Assembly: GCA_026826555.1 (NCBI GenBank)
Contig: JAKSZT010054570.1
Span: 1,934,947-1,998,946 of the forward strand
DNA from: Tolypeutes matacus
Lineage: Eukaryota > Chordata > Mammalia > Cingulata > Chlamyphoridae
DNA length: 64,000 nt
Reading direction: 5' to 3'
The notes under the pieces are model-generated. The model made no database searches and was not told the origin of the DNA. It was given only the letters and a program-made list of their open reading frames with translations. The position numbers were made by a program, and so were the translations under genes. Shown in pieces: positions 22,640 to 33,215 of this stretch; position 1 is the first letter of the stretch, and each line of letters starts with the position of its first letter.

Positions 22640-23654
22640 AAGTGTAAACTTATGTCTAAGTATCTCTTTAATTGTATTCCATAATTTTAATATAGAGTAT
22701 TACAAAGATTTTTATTATGATTTTTCATTAAACTATGAATTAGTTTTGGGGAGCAAAGTAGTTAAAGATATATTTTTATTTTACTAGATTTCTAAGTAAT
22801 TGTGCTATGATCAGAGAACATGACCTGTATAATATTACTTGAAATGTGTTGAAATGTGTGATTTGTGGCAAATATTTGTAAAATGTCCCATGTGTACTTG
22901 AAAAGAATGAATATTCTCTATTTATTGGCTATAGGGTTCTATATTGTTACCTTATTGTTGAAATCCTCTATATTTAACATTTTATAATTAATAGAGTTTG
23001 TTTAATACAGTTTTAGATTTATAGAAAACTTGAGTAAATAGCACAGAAAGTTCCATATACCTACCCCACACCCAACCCCACACCAATGCACACAGTTTCC
23101 CCAATTATTAACATCTTGCAATTGTATTGTAAAATTGTTAATTAATTAGCCAGTGTTGACACATTATTATAAACTAAAGGCCATAGTTTACATTAAGGTT
23201 CACTGTTTGTGTTATGCAGTTCTATGGGTTTTGATAGATGCAAAATGGCTTGTATCCACCATTACAGTATCATACAGAATAGTTTCACCACCCTAAAAAT
23301 CCCCCATGCTTCACCTAATTCACCACCATCACCACTGCCACTGACCCTCTGGCAACCACTGATCTTTTAATGTCTCTATAGATTTTCCTTTCCAGAATAT
23401 AGTTGGACATATACAGTATGTAGCTTTTTCCAGCTAATTTCTTTCACTTAGCAAAATGCATTTAAAATTCCTCATGTCTTTCTGTGGCTTTATATCGCAT
23501 TTGTTTTTGTCAGTGAATAATACCGCATTGTGAGGTATACCACATCTTGTTTATTCATTCACCTACCAAAGCTGCAACTAGTTCATGATGATTATGATGT
23601 ATGATTCCTATTCTTTTAAATTTGTTAGGATATATTTTATGGCTAGAATGTGAG
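22640..23654 (-). mobile_element. old L1M fragments (ORF2, then 3' UTR), antisense
   Basis: 22640-22985 resembles the antisense ORF2 endonuclease region (GTGCTATGATCAGAGAACATG; CCCATGTGTACTTGAAAAGAATG). 22985-23595 is a typical antisense L1M 3' UTR (CAGTTTTAGATTTATAGAAA; CTATGGGTTTTGATAGATG; CTGGCAACCACTGATCTTTT). 23600-23654 is antisense ORF2 again and continues after the LTR insertion. Confidence 0.75.
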
Positions 23655-24247
23655 TGTGGCAGTTTGGCATTGTTGATGAATTCCAAAAATAGATATTGGA
23701 TTATTATGTTTGTGAACTGGTCTGGGCATATTAGATTGTATTGGATTCAGAGGTTTCACTTTTACTTGATTGAGTTGTGAGTAGGGCTTTGATTGGGCCA
23801 TGTCAGTGGGACATCAAGTCCCTAGCCCCTTGGTGGGAGGAGACTCATGGAGAAAACCGCACCACATAGAAGGGAGGTTGGAGTTTTGAGCCTGAGCCCA
23901 GGAAATAAGCACATAGAGTAGCAGAGCAGCTGAGCCTGGAGAGAATCGAGCCCCAGGGAGAGAGACAGAGCCAGTAGCCTGATAGTCTACACCCAGCCTT
24001 GTGGAGAGAGCAGGGCAACTGAGCCCAGAGAGAAACAAGCCCCAGGAAGAGAGGAACCCAGGAAGCCTGAACCTTCACAGACATTGGCAGACTTCTTGCT
24101 CCAACACGTGGCAATAGACTTTGGTGAGGGAAGTAATTTACACTTTATGGCCTGGTAACTTTAAGCTTCTACCCCAAATAAATACCCTCTATAAAAGCCA
24201 ACCGTTTTCTGGTATTTTGCATCAGCACCCTTTGGTTGACTAATACA
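23655..24247 (+). mobile_element. ERVL-MaLR-like solo LTR, complete, 5-bp TSD
   Basis: 593 bp beginning TGTGGCAGTTTGGC and ending GGTTGACTAATACA (TG...CA). A poly(A) signal zone (CCCCAAATAAATACCC) lies about 70 bp from the end and is followed by GGTATTTTGCATCAGCACCC, as in MaLR LTRs. GTGAG occurs immediately on both sides (23650-23654 and 24248-24252). It splits an old antisense L1 sequence whose two halves rejoin cleanly when the LTR is removed. Confidence 0.88.
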
Positions 24248-25239
24248 GTGAGCTATCTTGGTGAATGTTCCATGTGAACTTGAGAAGAATGAGTATTCTG
24301 CTGTTATTGGATAAAGTATTCTATAAACATCAATTAGATCCAGTTGATTTATGGTCCTGTTCAGTTCAACTACATCCTTGCTAATTTTCTGTCTGCTGGA
24401 TATGTCAATTGCTCTTAGAATTGATTGTGGATTCTATTTCTCCTCGCAGTTCTATCAGTTTTTGCCTCACATACTCTGATGCTCTGATTTTAGGTGCATA
24501 CACGTTAGGATTGTTATGTCTTCTTGGAGAATTAACTCCTTTATCGTTGTGTAATGCCGCTCTTTACCCCTGATAATTTTCCTTGCTCTAAAATCTGCTT
24601 TGTAACTACTCCATCTTTCTTTTAATTTGTGGTAGCATGGTATATCTTTCTTCATTCCTTTACTTTTAATCCATCTGTGACTTTATATTTAAAGTGGGTT
24701 TCTTGTAGACAGTATGTAGTTGGATCTTGTTTTACTGTCCTCTCCAATAGACTCTTTTAATTGGTGTATTTAAACCGTTCACATTTAAAGTGCTTATTGA
24801 TATGGTTGGATTAATATCTGCCATGTCTATAGCTGTTTTATATTCATTGCCCTTGTTCTTTGTTTTCTGTCTTCCCCTCTTTCTGCTTTCTCCAGTTTTA
24901 ATTGAGTATTTTATTTGATTCCATTTTCTCTTCTCTCTTAGCATATCAAATACATTTCTTCTCTTGATTTTTTTAGTGGCTTCCCTAGAGTTTGTAGTAT
25001 TCATTTACAACTAACCTAGGTCCACTTTCAAATAACACTATACCACCTCAAAGTTAGTGCAAGTATTCCCAATTCTTCCCTCTGTCCCTTGAGATGCTCT
25101 TCTGTCCTTTATGTAGATTTGAATTTCTGAAATATATCATTTTTTTTCTCTCTGAAGAATTCTTTTAACATTTTTTGCAAGGTAGATTTACTGGCAACAA
25201 ATTAAGTTTTTGTTTGTCCAAAAAAATCTTTATTTCTCT

Positions 25240-25241
<2 letters not shown>

Positions 25242-25270
<29 letters not shown>

Positions 25271-25352
25271 AAGTACAGGGGCCAAGGATTGAACCCAGGA
25301 CCTTGCAAGTGGGAAGCTGGCACTCAACCACTGAGCCACATCGGCTCCCCTA
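25242..25352 (-). mobile_element. tRNA-derived SINE, antisense
   Basis: A run of about 30 T, then GGATTGAACCCAGGACC (B box reverse complement) and CTCAACCACTGAGCCACATCGG (A box reverse complement). Monomeric form. Confidence 0.88.
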
Positions 25353-25384
25353 AGTCGGTTTTTTCATTTGTTGGCTTGTTATTT

Positions 25385-25492
25385 TTTGTTTTGTTTTTTT
25401 GTTTTTGTTTTTAGGAAGCACGGGAACTGAATCAAGGACTGACCTCCCGTGTGGGAAGCAGGCACTCAACCACTTGACTTATCAGCTCCCTA
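25385..25492 (-). mobile_element. tRNA-derived SINE, antisense, diverged
   Basis: A T/G-rich tail, GGAAGCACGGGAACTGAATC, then GCAGGCACTCAACCACTTGAC and CAGCTCCCT. It is more diverged than its neighbour 30 bp to the left, suggesting separate insertions. Confidence 0.75.
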
Positions 25493-27060
25493 CCCTTTCA
25501 CTTTTGAAAGATAATTTTGCTGGATACAAAATCTAGCTTGGTGAGTTTTTCTTTCAACACTTTATCCATTCCACTCTCTTCTTGCTTGCATGTTTTCTGA
25601 CAAGAATGCTGATATAATTCTTTGTTTGTCCATAACTAAGGTATTTTTTTCTCTGACATCCTTCAAGATTTTTGCACTGTCTTTGGTTTCTTGCAGTTTG
25701 AATATGATATGCTACTAGTAGATTTTTGGGTATTTATCCTCTTGGTGTTCTCTGAGCATCCTGGACTTCTGGTTTGGTTTCTGTCATGCATTTTGGAAAA
25801 TTCCCCACTATTATTATTTCAATTATTTTTTTTGCTCCTTTTTCTCTTTCTTTTTCTTCATGTATATGTTATACTTTTTGTAATTATCCCACTGCTCTTA
25901 GATGGTCTGCTCCACTTTTTTCTTATTATTTTCTCTCTTTGCATTTCAGTTCAGAAAGTTTCTATTGACATATCTTCAAGCGCACTGATTTTTTTCCCTC
26001 AGCTGTGTCCATTCTACTAATGAACCCATCAAAGGCATTCTTTATTTCTATTACAGTGTTTTATTTTATTTCTGGCATAATATTTTAACTCTTTCTTAGA
26101 GTTTCCATCTCTGCTTACATTACTCATTTCTTCTTGTATGTTGTCCACTTTTTCCATTACAATACTTACCATATTAGTCATAGTTATTTACAATTTCCAG
26201 TCTGATAATTACAAAATAACTGCCATATCTAATACTTGTTTTGTCTCTTCACACTGTTTTTTTTTCTTCTTCTTGCTTTTAGCATGACTTGTAATGTTTT
26301 GTTGAAGACATACATGAAGTATCAGAATAGGAACTGAGATAATTAAACTTTCAGTGTAAGCTTTCTTATTAAAATAACTAGGAGTTGGGCTATGCTTAAT
26401 CTTTGCTATATCTGTAAGTACCAGAGACTTCAGTTCTCTATAGTTTCCTGGGGAGTTTTTTCCCCTCTGCTGTCTTTGGGTTTCCCTAAGAACTTTTTCA
26501 TAAGGAAACTCTGTCTTGCAGCTCTCTCAGTTATAATCCAGTGTTATTATACAGGAACCCTGTTGATGTGGTGGTAAGGTGTGGAGGAAGGGAAGTGATC
26601 TCTAATCTTATGCTTAAATCTGTTTTTTAGAGGACCTGAGTCCCTGGTCTGTGAATCAGAAGCATTTCCAAGGCTTGTCTTTCTCCTCTTATGTTAGACA
26701 AGAAGGCTAAATGGGGCTGCAGTTGGTGAATTGATCTTTGTCCAGGTCAGACAAAGTTCTGGTGAAGTATTTTCCCTTAAAGGGCAGGCCTTTGTTATAG
26801 GAATACTCTGGGCATATTTCAAAATGGTTAGTTTTCCTCTCCCTCTACCAGATACACATGTAGATTTTTTTCTGATCTTTACTATGAGATCCTGGTGGGG
26901 GCTCCTAGATGTAAAACCCACAAAAAGTACGGGACCCCTTGTTAGACTGGGCCCCCAGGAATTTTTAACTCACAACTTAGTCCACACTCAGTCTCCAGCA
27001 ATTTTTCAATTACCATTTAAGTGTTCCAACCAGTATTAGCTCCAGCAGCTTCTGCTTCAA

Positions 27061-28790
27061 GTAAGCTGATCTGTATTCTCTGTATTTGCCTGTCCCTCCA
27101 GTTTTCAGAGTGGCAGTTTGTCCTATGACCTCAATTCTCTGAAGGAGCTAAGAAAAGTAATTAATTTTCAGTTTGTTCAGTTTTTTTCTTTTTGTGGGAA
27201 AGGGAGACATGACTTCCAAGCTCTTTACATTTTAGAGCTGAAAGCTATCTGTCACTCTCTAATTGAGCTATGTTAAAATTTCCCACCATGATTTAACAAT
27301 TGTTCAGTTATCCTTATAATTCTTGGTGTTTGCATTTTCTACTTCCAGGTAAGGTATACTTATTATTTTTAGATTGAAAAGCATGGGACAAAGAATACAA
27401 AATAACAGTGATTTTAAAAAATCAGGTAGTCTCTGTAATTTAATTGGCATTTAATCCATTAACATTTAATTTATTACTGATGTATTTGAAGTTACTTGTA
27501 CCATCTTTGTGTGTGTATGTGTGTGTGTTTTCTATTTACCAGTTTTTTCTTTACCTTATTCACTCCTCACACACACTTTCCTTCCTCCTCTCCTGATCAT
27601 TTTTTCTTTTCTTTTTTCTTCTTTTTTTTTTCTTTTCTTCCTGTTTGTTTTTAAGCTAATGACTACAATTCTAGTTTTTAATGGTTACCCATTTTTTATA
27701 AGGATATACAATCATAAATTTTTCTAATGAATATGGTGTCGTTCAATCTTTTATTCCCTTTCCCAAACATTCTGAGTCTGTAGATTACAGAACAACATCT
27801 TATACCCTCTATTCTTCTTTTATCTTCTATCCCACTCTCCCTCTTTTAGAAAGAACACCTTCAAAAAAAGCAACCATTTCACTTGTAAAACCATTACAGT
27901 ATGTTTCTCTGGACTGACCTGGAGATGGTGCTGTAGCTGCCCCAAGAATCCCAATACCAAAGGATTATGCCAGGAAAGTCTCAGAAAGGATAAAGTTACA
28001 TTAAACTAGATGTTTTAAGTACATATTTTTATATGCAGTAATTGCCAAATTTCTACAGAAGCAATGCAATGTCAAAACTGAATGGAGATGAAAAATAAAA
28101 TATCATTTGCATAGGAAATTTCTTAGACACAAATTATCAAATTACAATGTGAGTCAGGATCACATAAGTAGTCTTCGATGGTAAAAGGTGACCCTGGGCA
28201 TATATTATGATTCCATGGTCTATTGTGTCATGAATCTAAAAAGGAAAGCCTGCTTGTGTCTTGGTTCAATTTTCTAAGGTGTTTAGGCCAGGTACTTTCC
28301 TGAAGCTTTTCTGTTACTTGGCAAACCAACCAAAATCTTTAAAGTTGAGTTATATAAATCCTATTTCTTTTCCCCATATTAGACAAGCCCAGACAAAGTT
28401 GTCATGAGTTCTCCTCAACATCCACTGCCATCACATGAAAAAACTATTATAGTAAAGCCTATGAAAAGATAACTTATTAATATTTATAATTTGAAATCAA
28501 TATGTATGAGTACTTTAGAGTATAAAACTATTCTCACATATATTTTTGTTCTCCCTGAAACCCTGTGGCATAGATATTATTTTATACCATTTAACAGATT
28601 AACAATCAAGGTTCTGAGAGATTAAAATAATGACCAAGGTCATGTAACTATTATGGAGCAGAGGCAGATAAGAAACCAGATATTCTAACTTCATATCCCA
28701 TGGCATATTCAGTAAACATCTAATAGTCTTTAGATCTATATTTTCTGTTAAATGTTGCTGCCTAGATATTCCACAGACATCTCAAAGTCT
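27061..28790. other. intergenic, weakly L1-like in part
   Basis: 27.38-27.75 kb looks like degraded antisense L1 (CATTTAATCCATTAACATTTAA) with a short GT microsatellite at about 27508-27530. The rest is AT-rich and single-copy looking, with no gene recognised. Confidence 0.45.
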
Positions 28791-29027
28791 TATATTTTGT
28801 CTCAGTTTGCTAAAATTAACCAGTGAAGCCAACAGGACCTGGAGATTTCTTTGGTGGAAATTTTTTCATTCCAATTTTCTATTTTTCTTGAGTCCCTTTC
28901 TGGTAATTTATGTCTTTCAAGGAATTTGCCCATTTCATGTAAGTGATCAAATTTGTTATTTGTTGTTATAATATTCCCTTTGTACCTTTTCCATGTCTGT
29001 AGGTACCCTAGTATACACCTTTTATTT

Positions 29028-29208
29028 TTATTATTATTATTTTTTAAAGATTTTATTTATTTATTCATTTATCTCCCCCGCCCGCGCTTGCTGGGCCAGC
29101 CAACCACGCCGGGCGGGCCGGCCCGCCCCCACCAGGAGGCCCTGGGAACCGAACGCAGGGCCCCCCACATGGCAAACGGGAGCCCCACTGATCGAGCCAC
29201 AGCCGCCT
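29028..29208 (-). mobile_element. GC-rich tRNA-derived SINE with 19-bp TSD, antisense
   Basis: Reverse tail GATTTTATTTATTTATTCATTTATC, a GC-rich middle, CCAGGAGGCCCTGGGAACCGAAC (B box reverse complement) and GATCGAGCCACAGCCGCC. The direct repeat CCCTAGTATACACCTTTTA is present at 29006-29024 and 29209-29227. The unmutated duplication and many intact CpGs suggest a young insertion. Confidence 0.93.
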
Positions 29209-29510
29209 CCCTAGTATACACCTTTTAATTCCTGGTCTTAGTAATTTGTATCTACTTCTTCCCCCCTTGATCAGTTTAGCTGAAGGTTTTAAATTTTATT
29301 ACTCTTTAGGAAAAAGCAAGTTTTGAGTTCAGTCATTTCTCTATTGTTTGTGCTTTTTCTAGTTCATTGATTTCAGCTATTTACTACTTTCTGTCATCTA
29401 CTTTGTATTTAATTTATCCTTCTTTTTCTACCTTCTTAAGGTAGAGTATAGCATTTAATGCTATCAGTTTACCTCCATGAACTACCCTACCTGTATCCCA
29501 CAAAATTTTG

Positions 29511-29866
29511 TTTAAGATTTATTTATTTTTCCCCCTCTTGTTGTTTGCACTCACTTTCTGCTCTCTGTGTCTGTTTGTTGTGTGCTCATCTTCTTTTTAG
29601 GAGGCACCCCGGAACCGAACCTGGGACCATCCTATGTGGGAGGGAGGTGCCTAATCTCTTGAGCCACCTCTGCTCCCTGCTTGTTGCGTCTCTCATTGTG
29701 TTTCCTTATTGTGTTTCTTAGTTGTATCATCTTGCCGTGCCAGCCCATCGCATCAGCTCGCTGTCTTGCTCGTCTTCTTTAGGAGGTGCTGGAACCAAAC
29801 CCGGGACCTCCAGGATCTTTCTTGTGGTAGGTGGGCACCCAACTGCTTGAGCCACATCTGCTTCCC
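29511..29866 (-). mobile_element. composite tRNA-derived SINE, antisense
   Basis: Tail AAGATTTATTTATTTTTCC, a C/T-rich linker, one tRNA module (GGAACCGAACCTGGGACC; TCTTGAGCCACCTCTGCTCCC), a second linker and a second module (GGAACCAAACCCGGGACC; CTTGAGCCACATCTGCTTCCC). The flanks CACAAAATTTTG and AACAAATTTTG suggest an imperfect target duplication. Confidence 0.85.
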
Positions 29867-30404
29867 AACAAATTTTGATATATGTTCTTACTAGTAATCA
29901 TTTCAAACTATTTCCTAATTTCCTTTGTGATTTCTTCTTTGACTTATGAATATTTAAGATTGTGTTGTCTAATTTCCAATATTTACTCTTTTTCAGTCAT
30001 CTTTTCATACTGACTTTTAATTTAACTCCCTTGTGTTAAGAGAATATATTCTTTATGATTTCAATTTTTAAAAAAAATATTGGTTTGTAATTCAGAATAT
30101 GGTCTATGAAGATAATGTGGTCTCCACTGTTGTAGTTTGTAATATACTATAAGTTTAAATTAGGTCTAATTGGTTGATAATGTTGTACAAGTTTTGTATT
30201 TTGTTACGTATTTTCTGCCTACTTGTTCTAGCAATTACCCAGACAATATCCAACTGTAACTGTGGATTTGCCTATTTCTCTTTCCAGTTTTTGTTTCTTT
30301 TTAAAAAAAAATATGGATACCCAATTGTTCCAGCACCAGTTTTTGAAAAGAATGTACTTTCTCCAATGAATTACCTTGGCATCTTTGTCAAAAATCAATT
30401 GGCC

Positions 30405-30586
30405 AGGGAAGCCGCTGTGGCTCAATCAGTAGGGCTCCCGTTTACCATATGGGAGGCCCCGGTTCGGTTCCCGGGGCCTCCTGGTGAGGGCGGGCCCGCC
30501 CGCACGGCGTGGTTGGCTGACCCAGCGAGCACAAGCAGCAAGGGGGGATAAATGAATAAATAAATAAAATCTTTAAAAAAAAAAAA
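30405..30586 (+). mobile_element. tRNA-derived SINE, sense, with TSD
   Basis: Starts GGGAAGCCGCTGTGGCTC, with A box GTGGCTCAATCAGTAGGG and B box GGTTCGGTTCCC, a tail of (TAAA)n and an A run. AAAATCAATTGGCC occurs directly before (30391-30404) and after. This is the same subfamily as the copy at 62.98 kb. Confidence 0.93.
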
Positions 30587-31405
30587 AAATCAATTGGCCA
30601 AAAGATTTAAAAAAACAACAACAATTGGCCATATATGTGTGTCTATTTTTTAACTTTCTATTCTGTCCCATTGAGCTATTTGCTTGTCTTGGCACTGGTA
30701 CCATACTGTCTTATTTACTGTCACTTTATAATCACGTTACATCAGATAATGTAAGTGCTCCAACTTTGTTTTCTTTCTCAATGTTGTTTTAGCTATGTAA
30801 GGACCTTTGCATTTCCATATGATGTTTAAAAGCAGTTTATCAATCTCTACCAAAAAAAAAATCCTCCTTGGATTTTGTTAGATTGCTTTTAATCTATAGA
30901 TCAGTTTAAATAGAATTAACATCGTGATAATAAGGAGTCTTCTGATCCATGAATACAGTATGTCTCTCCATTTGTTTAGGTCTTTAATTTTTCTTAGAAA
31001 TCTTTTGTAGTTTAGAGTTGAACAGGTCTTTCATGTTTTTTAAAATATATATTCCTAAGTATTCCGTATTTTTATACTATTGTAAGTCATATTTTTAAAA
31101 TCTTGATTTCTGATTGTTGCCAACATGTAGCAATATAATTGATTTTTATATATGGATTCTATGTCCTACAACCTTGCAAATTTCATTTATCAGTTCTAGT
31201 AGCTGATAATCTTGGGGCTTTTCTACACAGACAGTTTTATTTCTTCCTTTGCAATATGGATCTATATTATTTCTTTATTTTATATTGTCTAGAACCTCCA
31301 ATATCATATTGAAGAGAAGTGGTGAGAACAGACATCTTTGTCTTGTTCTTTATCATAAGGGAAAATCATTCACCATTAGATTTTATTTTAGCTGTAGATT
31401 TTCCA

Positions 31406-31715
31406 TAGATAGCTGTGGTAGCAAGTATTTTTTAAATGGGTGCCCAAAGATATCCCACCAAAATCCTTGGAATGTGTGAGCATGATGAGAGATCACTCCT
31501 GTGGTTATGTTAGGTTATATGGCAGAGTTAACTTTAAAACAGGAAGTTATCTGGGGCGGGGGGGCTGATCTAATCACATGAGCTCCTAAAAGTGGAGCCC
31601 TTTCTATGGTAGATAGAAAGGGAAGACATGTGATTGATACATTATTGTCATTTTGAAGATGGAAGGGGCTATGTGAAAGGGAATACTGGCCTCAGCAAGC
31701 GGATGGTGGCTTCTC
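31406..31715 (+). mobile_element. MLT1-like MaLR LTR fragment
   Basis: GCTGTGGTAGC near the start, GTGGTTATGTTAGG, GATCTAATCACATGAGCTCC and TTTGAAGATGGAAGGGGC occur in the order found in MLT1-type LTRs. It is truncated at both ends and divergent. Confidence 0.55.
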
Positions 31716-31958
31716 TTTAATTGATTTCCAATCTGATCTTTATTTCTTTTTTTATTTTTCTTGCTTGCTTTGGATTTCATTTGCTCTTCTTTAGTTTCTT
31801 GAGGTAGAAGCTAAGATAATTGATTTGAGATTTGTCTATAAATTTTCTTCTCATTACTGCATTGGCTGCATCTCACAAATTTTGATGTATTGTGTTTTGA
31901 TTTTCATTCAGTTCAAAATACTTTCTTATTTCTCTTTTCATGTTTTCCCTTTGATTAA
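31716..31958 (-). mobile_element. old L1M ORF2 fragment, antisense
   Basis: TTAATTGATTTCCAATCTGATCTTTATTTC through GCATTGGCTGCATCTCACAAATTTTGATG is the antisense ORF2 endonuclease/RT linker. It is degenerate. Confidence 0.7.
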
Positions 31959-31959
31959 C

Positions 31960-33215
31960 AGTTTATTTTTTAAATTATTTTTATTTTTAAAAGATACTTA
32001 GATTACATAAATGTTACACAAAAAATATAGGGATTCCCATATACCCCCATCCCACACTTGTTCCTCATAAATATCCTTCATTAGTGTGGCACATTCATTG
32101 CAATTGATAAATGCATCCTGGGGCGGTGCCATTAAGCATGGACCTTAGTTCACATTGTTGTCTACACTCTCTCCCACACAGTTCTGCATGTTATGTGATG
32201 ATATAAAATGGCCTATATCTGTCACTGCAACATCATGCAAGATGATTCCCAAGTCCCAAAAAAGCCCCCGTATTACAATTGTTTTTCCCTCTCCCTGGCC
32301 CCAGAGCCTCCAGTGGCCACTGGCTCCACATCAATGTTGTAATTTCTTCCATTGCTAGAATCACTATATGTCTATAGTAGAATACCAGTAAATCCACTCT
32401 AGTCCATAGCTCTTCCCCCAATCCCAATGATTCTGGGACGGTAACATCCACTCCACCTCTAGTTGAGAGGGGGCTTTCCCGTGGGAAAGATGGATGGGAC
32501 TATCCTGCCTGCAGCTGAAGACTTTCTCCGTTCCCTGGGACGGCCATTGACCATCATCATCTCCCCATCAGTTGTCCTGGGTGAATCCAATGAGCTATAG
32601 AGTAGGTTTTGCAACTCCGCCAAGGTTCCAGCTGGCACATGGACAGACCAAAGACTTGAGTCTCTGGATGTACACCTACAAACTCCAGCACCAGTATAGG
32701 TTTAAATAGAAGGGACAGATGAGCCATGTGCAGGGAAGACATAATTGAGTCCAACTCTGTCACTCTCAGGAGCACAAACTCCAAAGTAGGACCCACTGGC
32801 AAGGCACCAAACTCCGGAACTATCCTCCCTGACCATAGGACCTGGGTGTCTTCAGAGCCCTCAGGAGCCCCACTATTTGGGGTAGTATCCACTTTGGAAA
32901 TCTATGAGATCCTGCTGAGATGTGCGTAAGCGTTACCTCTGAAATGACCTCCTGACTCACTTTGAAGTCTCTTAGCCATATAAACTCATTTGTCTTTACC
33001 TTTTCCCCCTTTTATTTGAGGTCTTTTTCCAGTTGCATTGCTAGTTGGTGCTTGGTAGCAACCCCTCATTGCCAGGGAGGCTCATCCTTGGGAGTCATGT
33101 CCCATGATGGGGGGAAGATAATGCCTTCATATGCTGAATTTGGCTTAGAGAGAGGCCACATTTGAGCAACAAGGAGATTCTCAGAAGGCAATCCTTTGGC
33201 ACAGGAGTTTATTTA
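31960..33215 (-). mobile_element. lineage-specific L1 3' UTR, antisense, longest copy
   Basis: About 1.25 kb, homologous to 12.83-13.70 kb and (inverted) 38.96-39.73 kb. It has the reverse tail TTTAAAAGATACTTAGATTACA, TTAGTGTGGCACATTCATTGCAATTG, CTCTAGTTGAGAGGGGGC and GTTGTCCTGGGTGAATCC. It extends furthest toward the L1 body (to about GGCACAGGAGTTTATTTAG). No coding frame is seen, so this is 3' UTR rather than ORF2. Confidence 0.75.

Larger units (their letters stand above)
24253..27060 (-). mobile_element. old L1M, antisense (ORF2 through ORF1 toward 5' UTR)
   Basis: Continuous antisense L1 of an old type. The ORF2 endonuclease region is first (CTTGGTGAATGTTCCATGTG; GGTGCATACACGTTAGGATTG; GTGGTAGCATGGTATATC). 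An ORF1-like region follows from about 25.5 kb (TTTTGCTGGATACAAAATC; CTTGCATGTTTTCTGACAAGAATGCTG), and after 26.3 kb less certain 5' sequence. Frames are destroyed. Two SINEs interrupt it at 25.2 and 25.4 kb. The right limit is approximate. Confidence 0.7.
28795..31405 (-). mobile_element. old L1M ORF2, antisense
   Basis: Long antisense ORF2: the RT region (CCAACAGGACCTGGAGATTTC) at the left, then endonuclease-linked sequence, then C-terminal ORF2 segments from about 30.26 kb (CCAGCACCAGTTTTTGAAAAGA; CTATTCTGTCCCATTGAGC; GGTACCATACTGTCTTATTTACTG). The order of blocks suggests at least two fragments placed end to end. It is interrupted by three SINEs and is non-coding. Confidence 0.75.

Noticed and set aside
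30405..30490. tRNA genes at SINE heads (also 62979, 56477)
   Set aside because: A and B boxes are present, but the bodies continue into SINE linkers and A tails and are flanked by target duplications. They are tRNA-derived SINEs.
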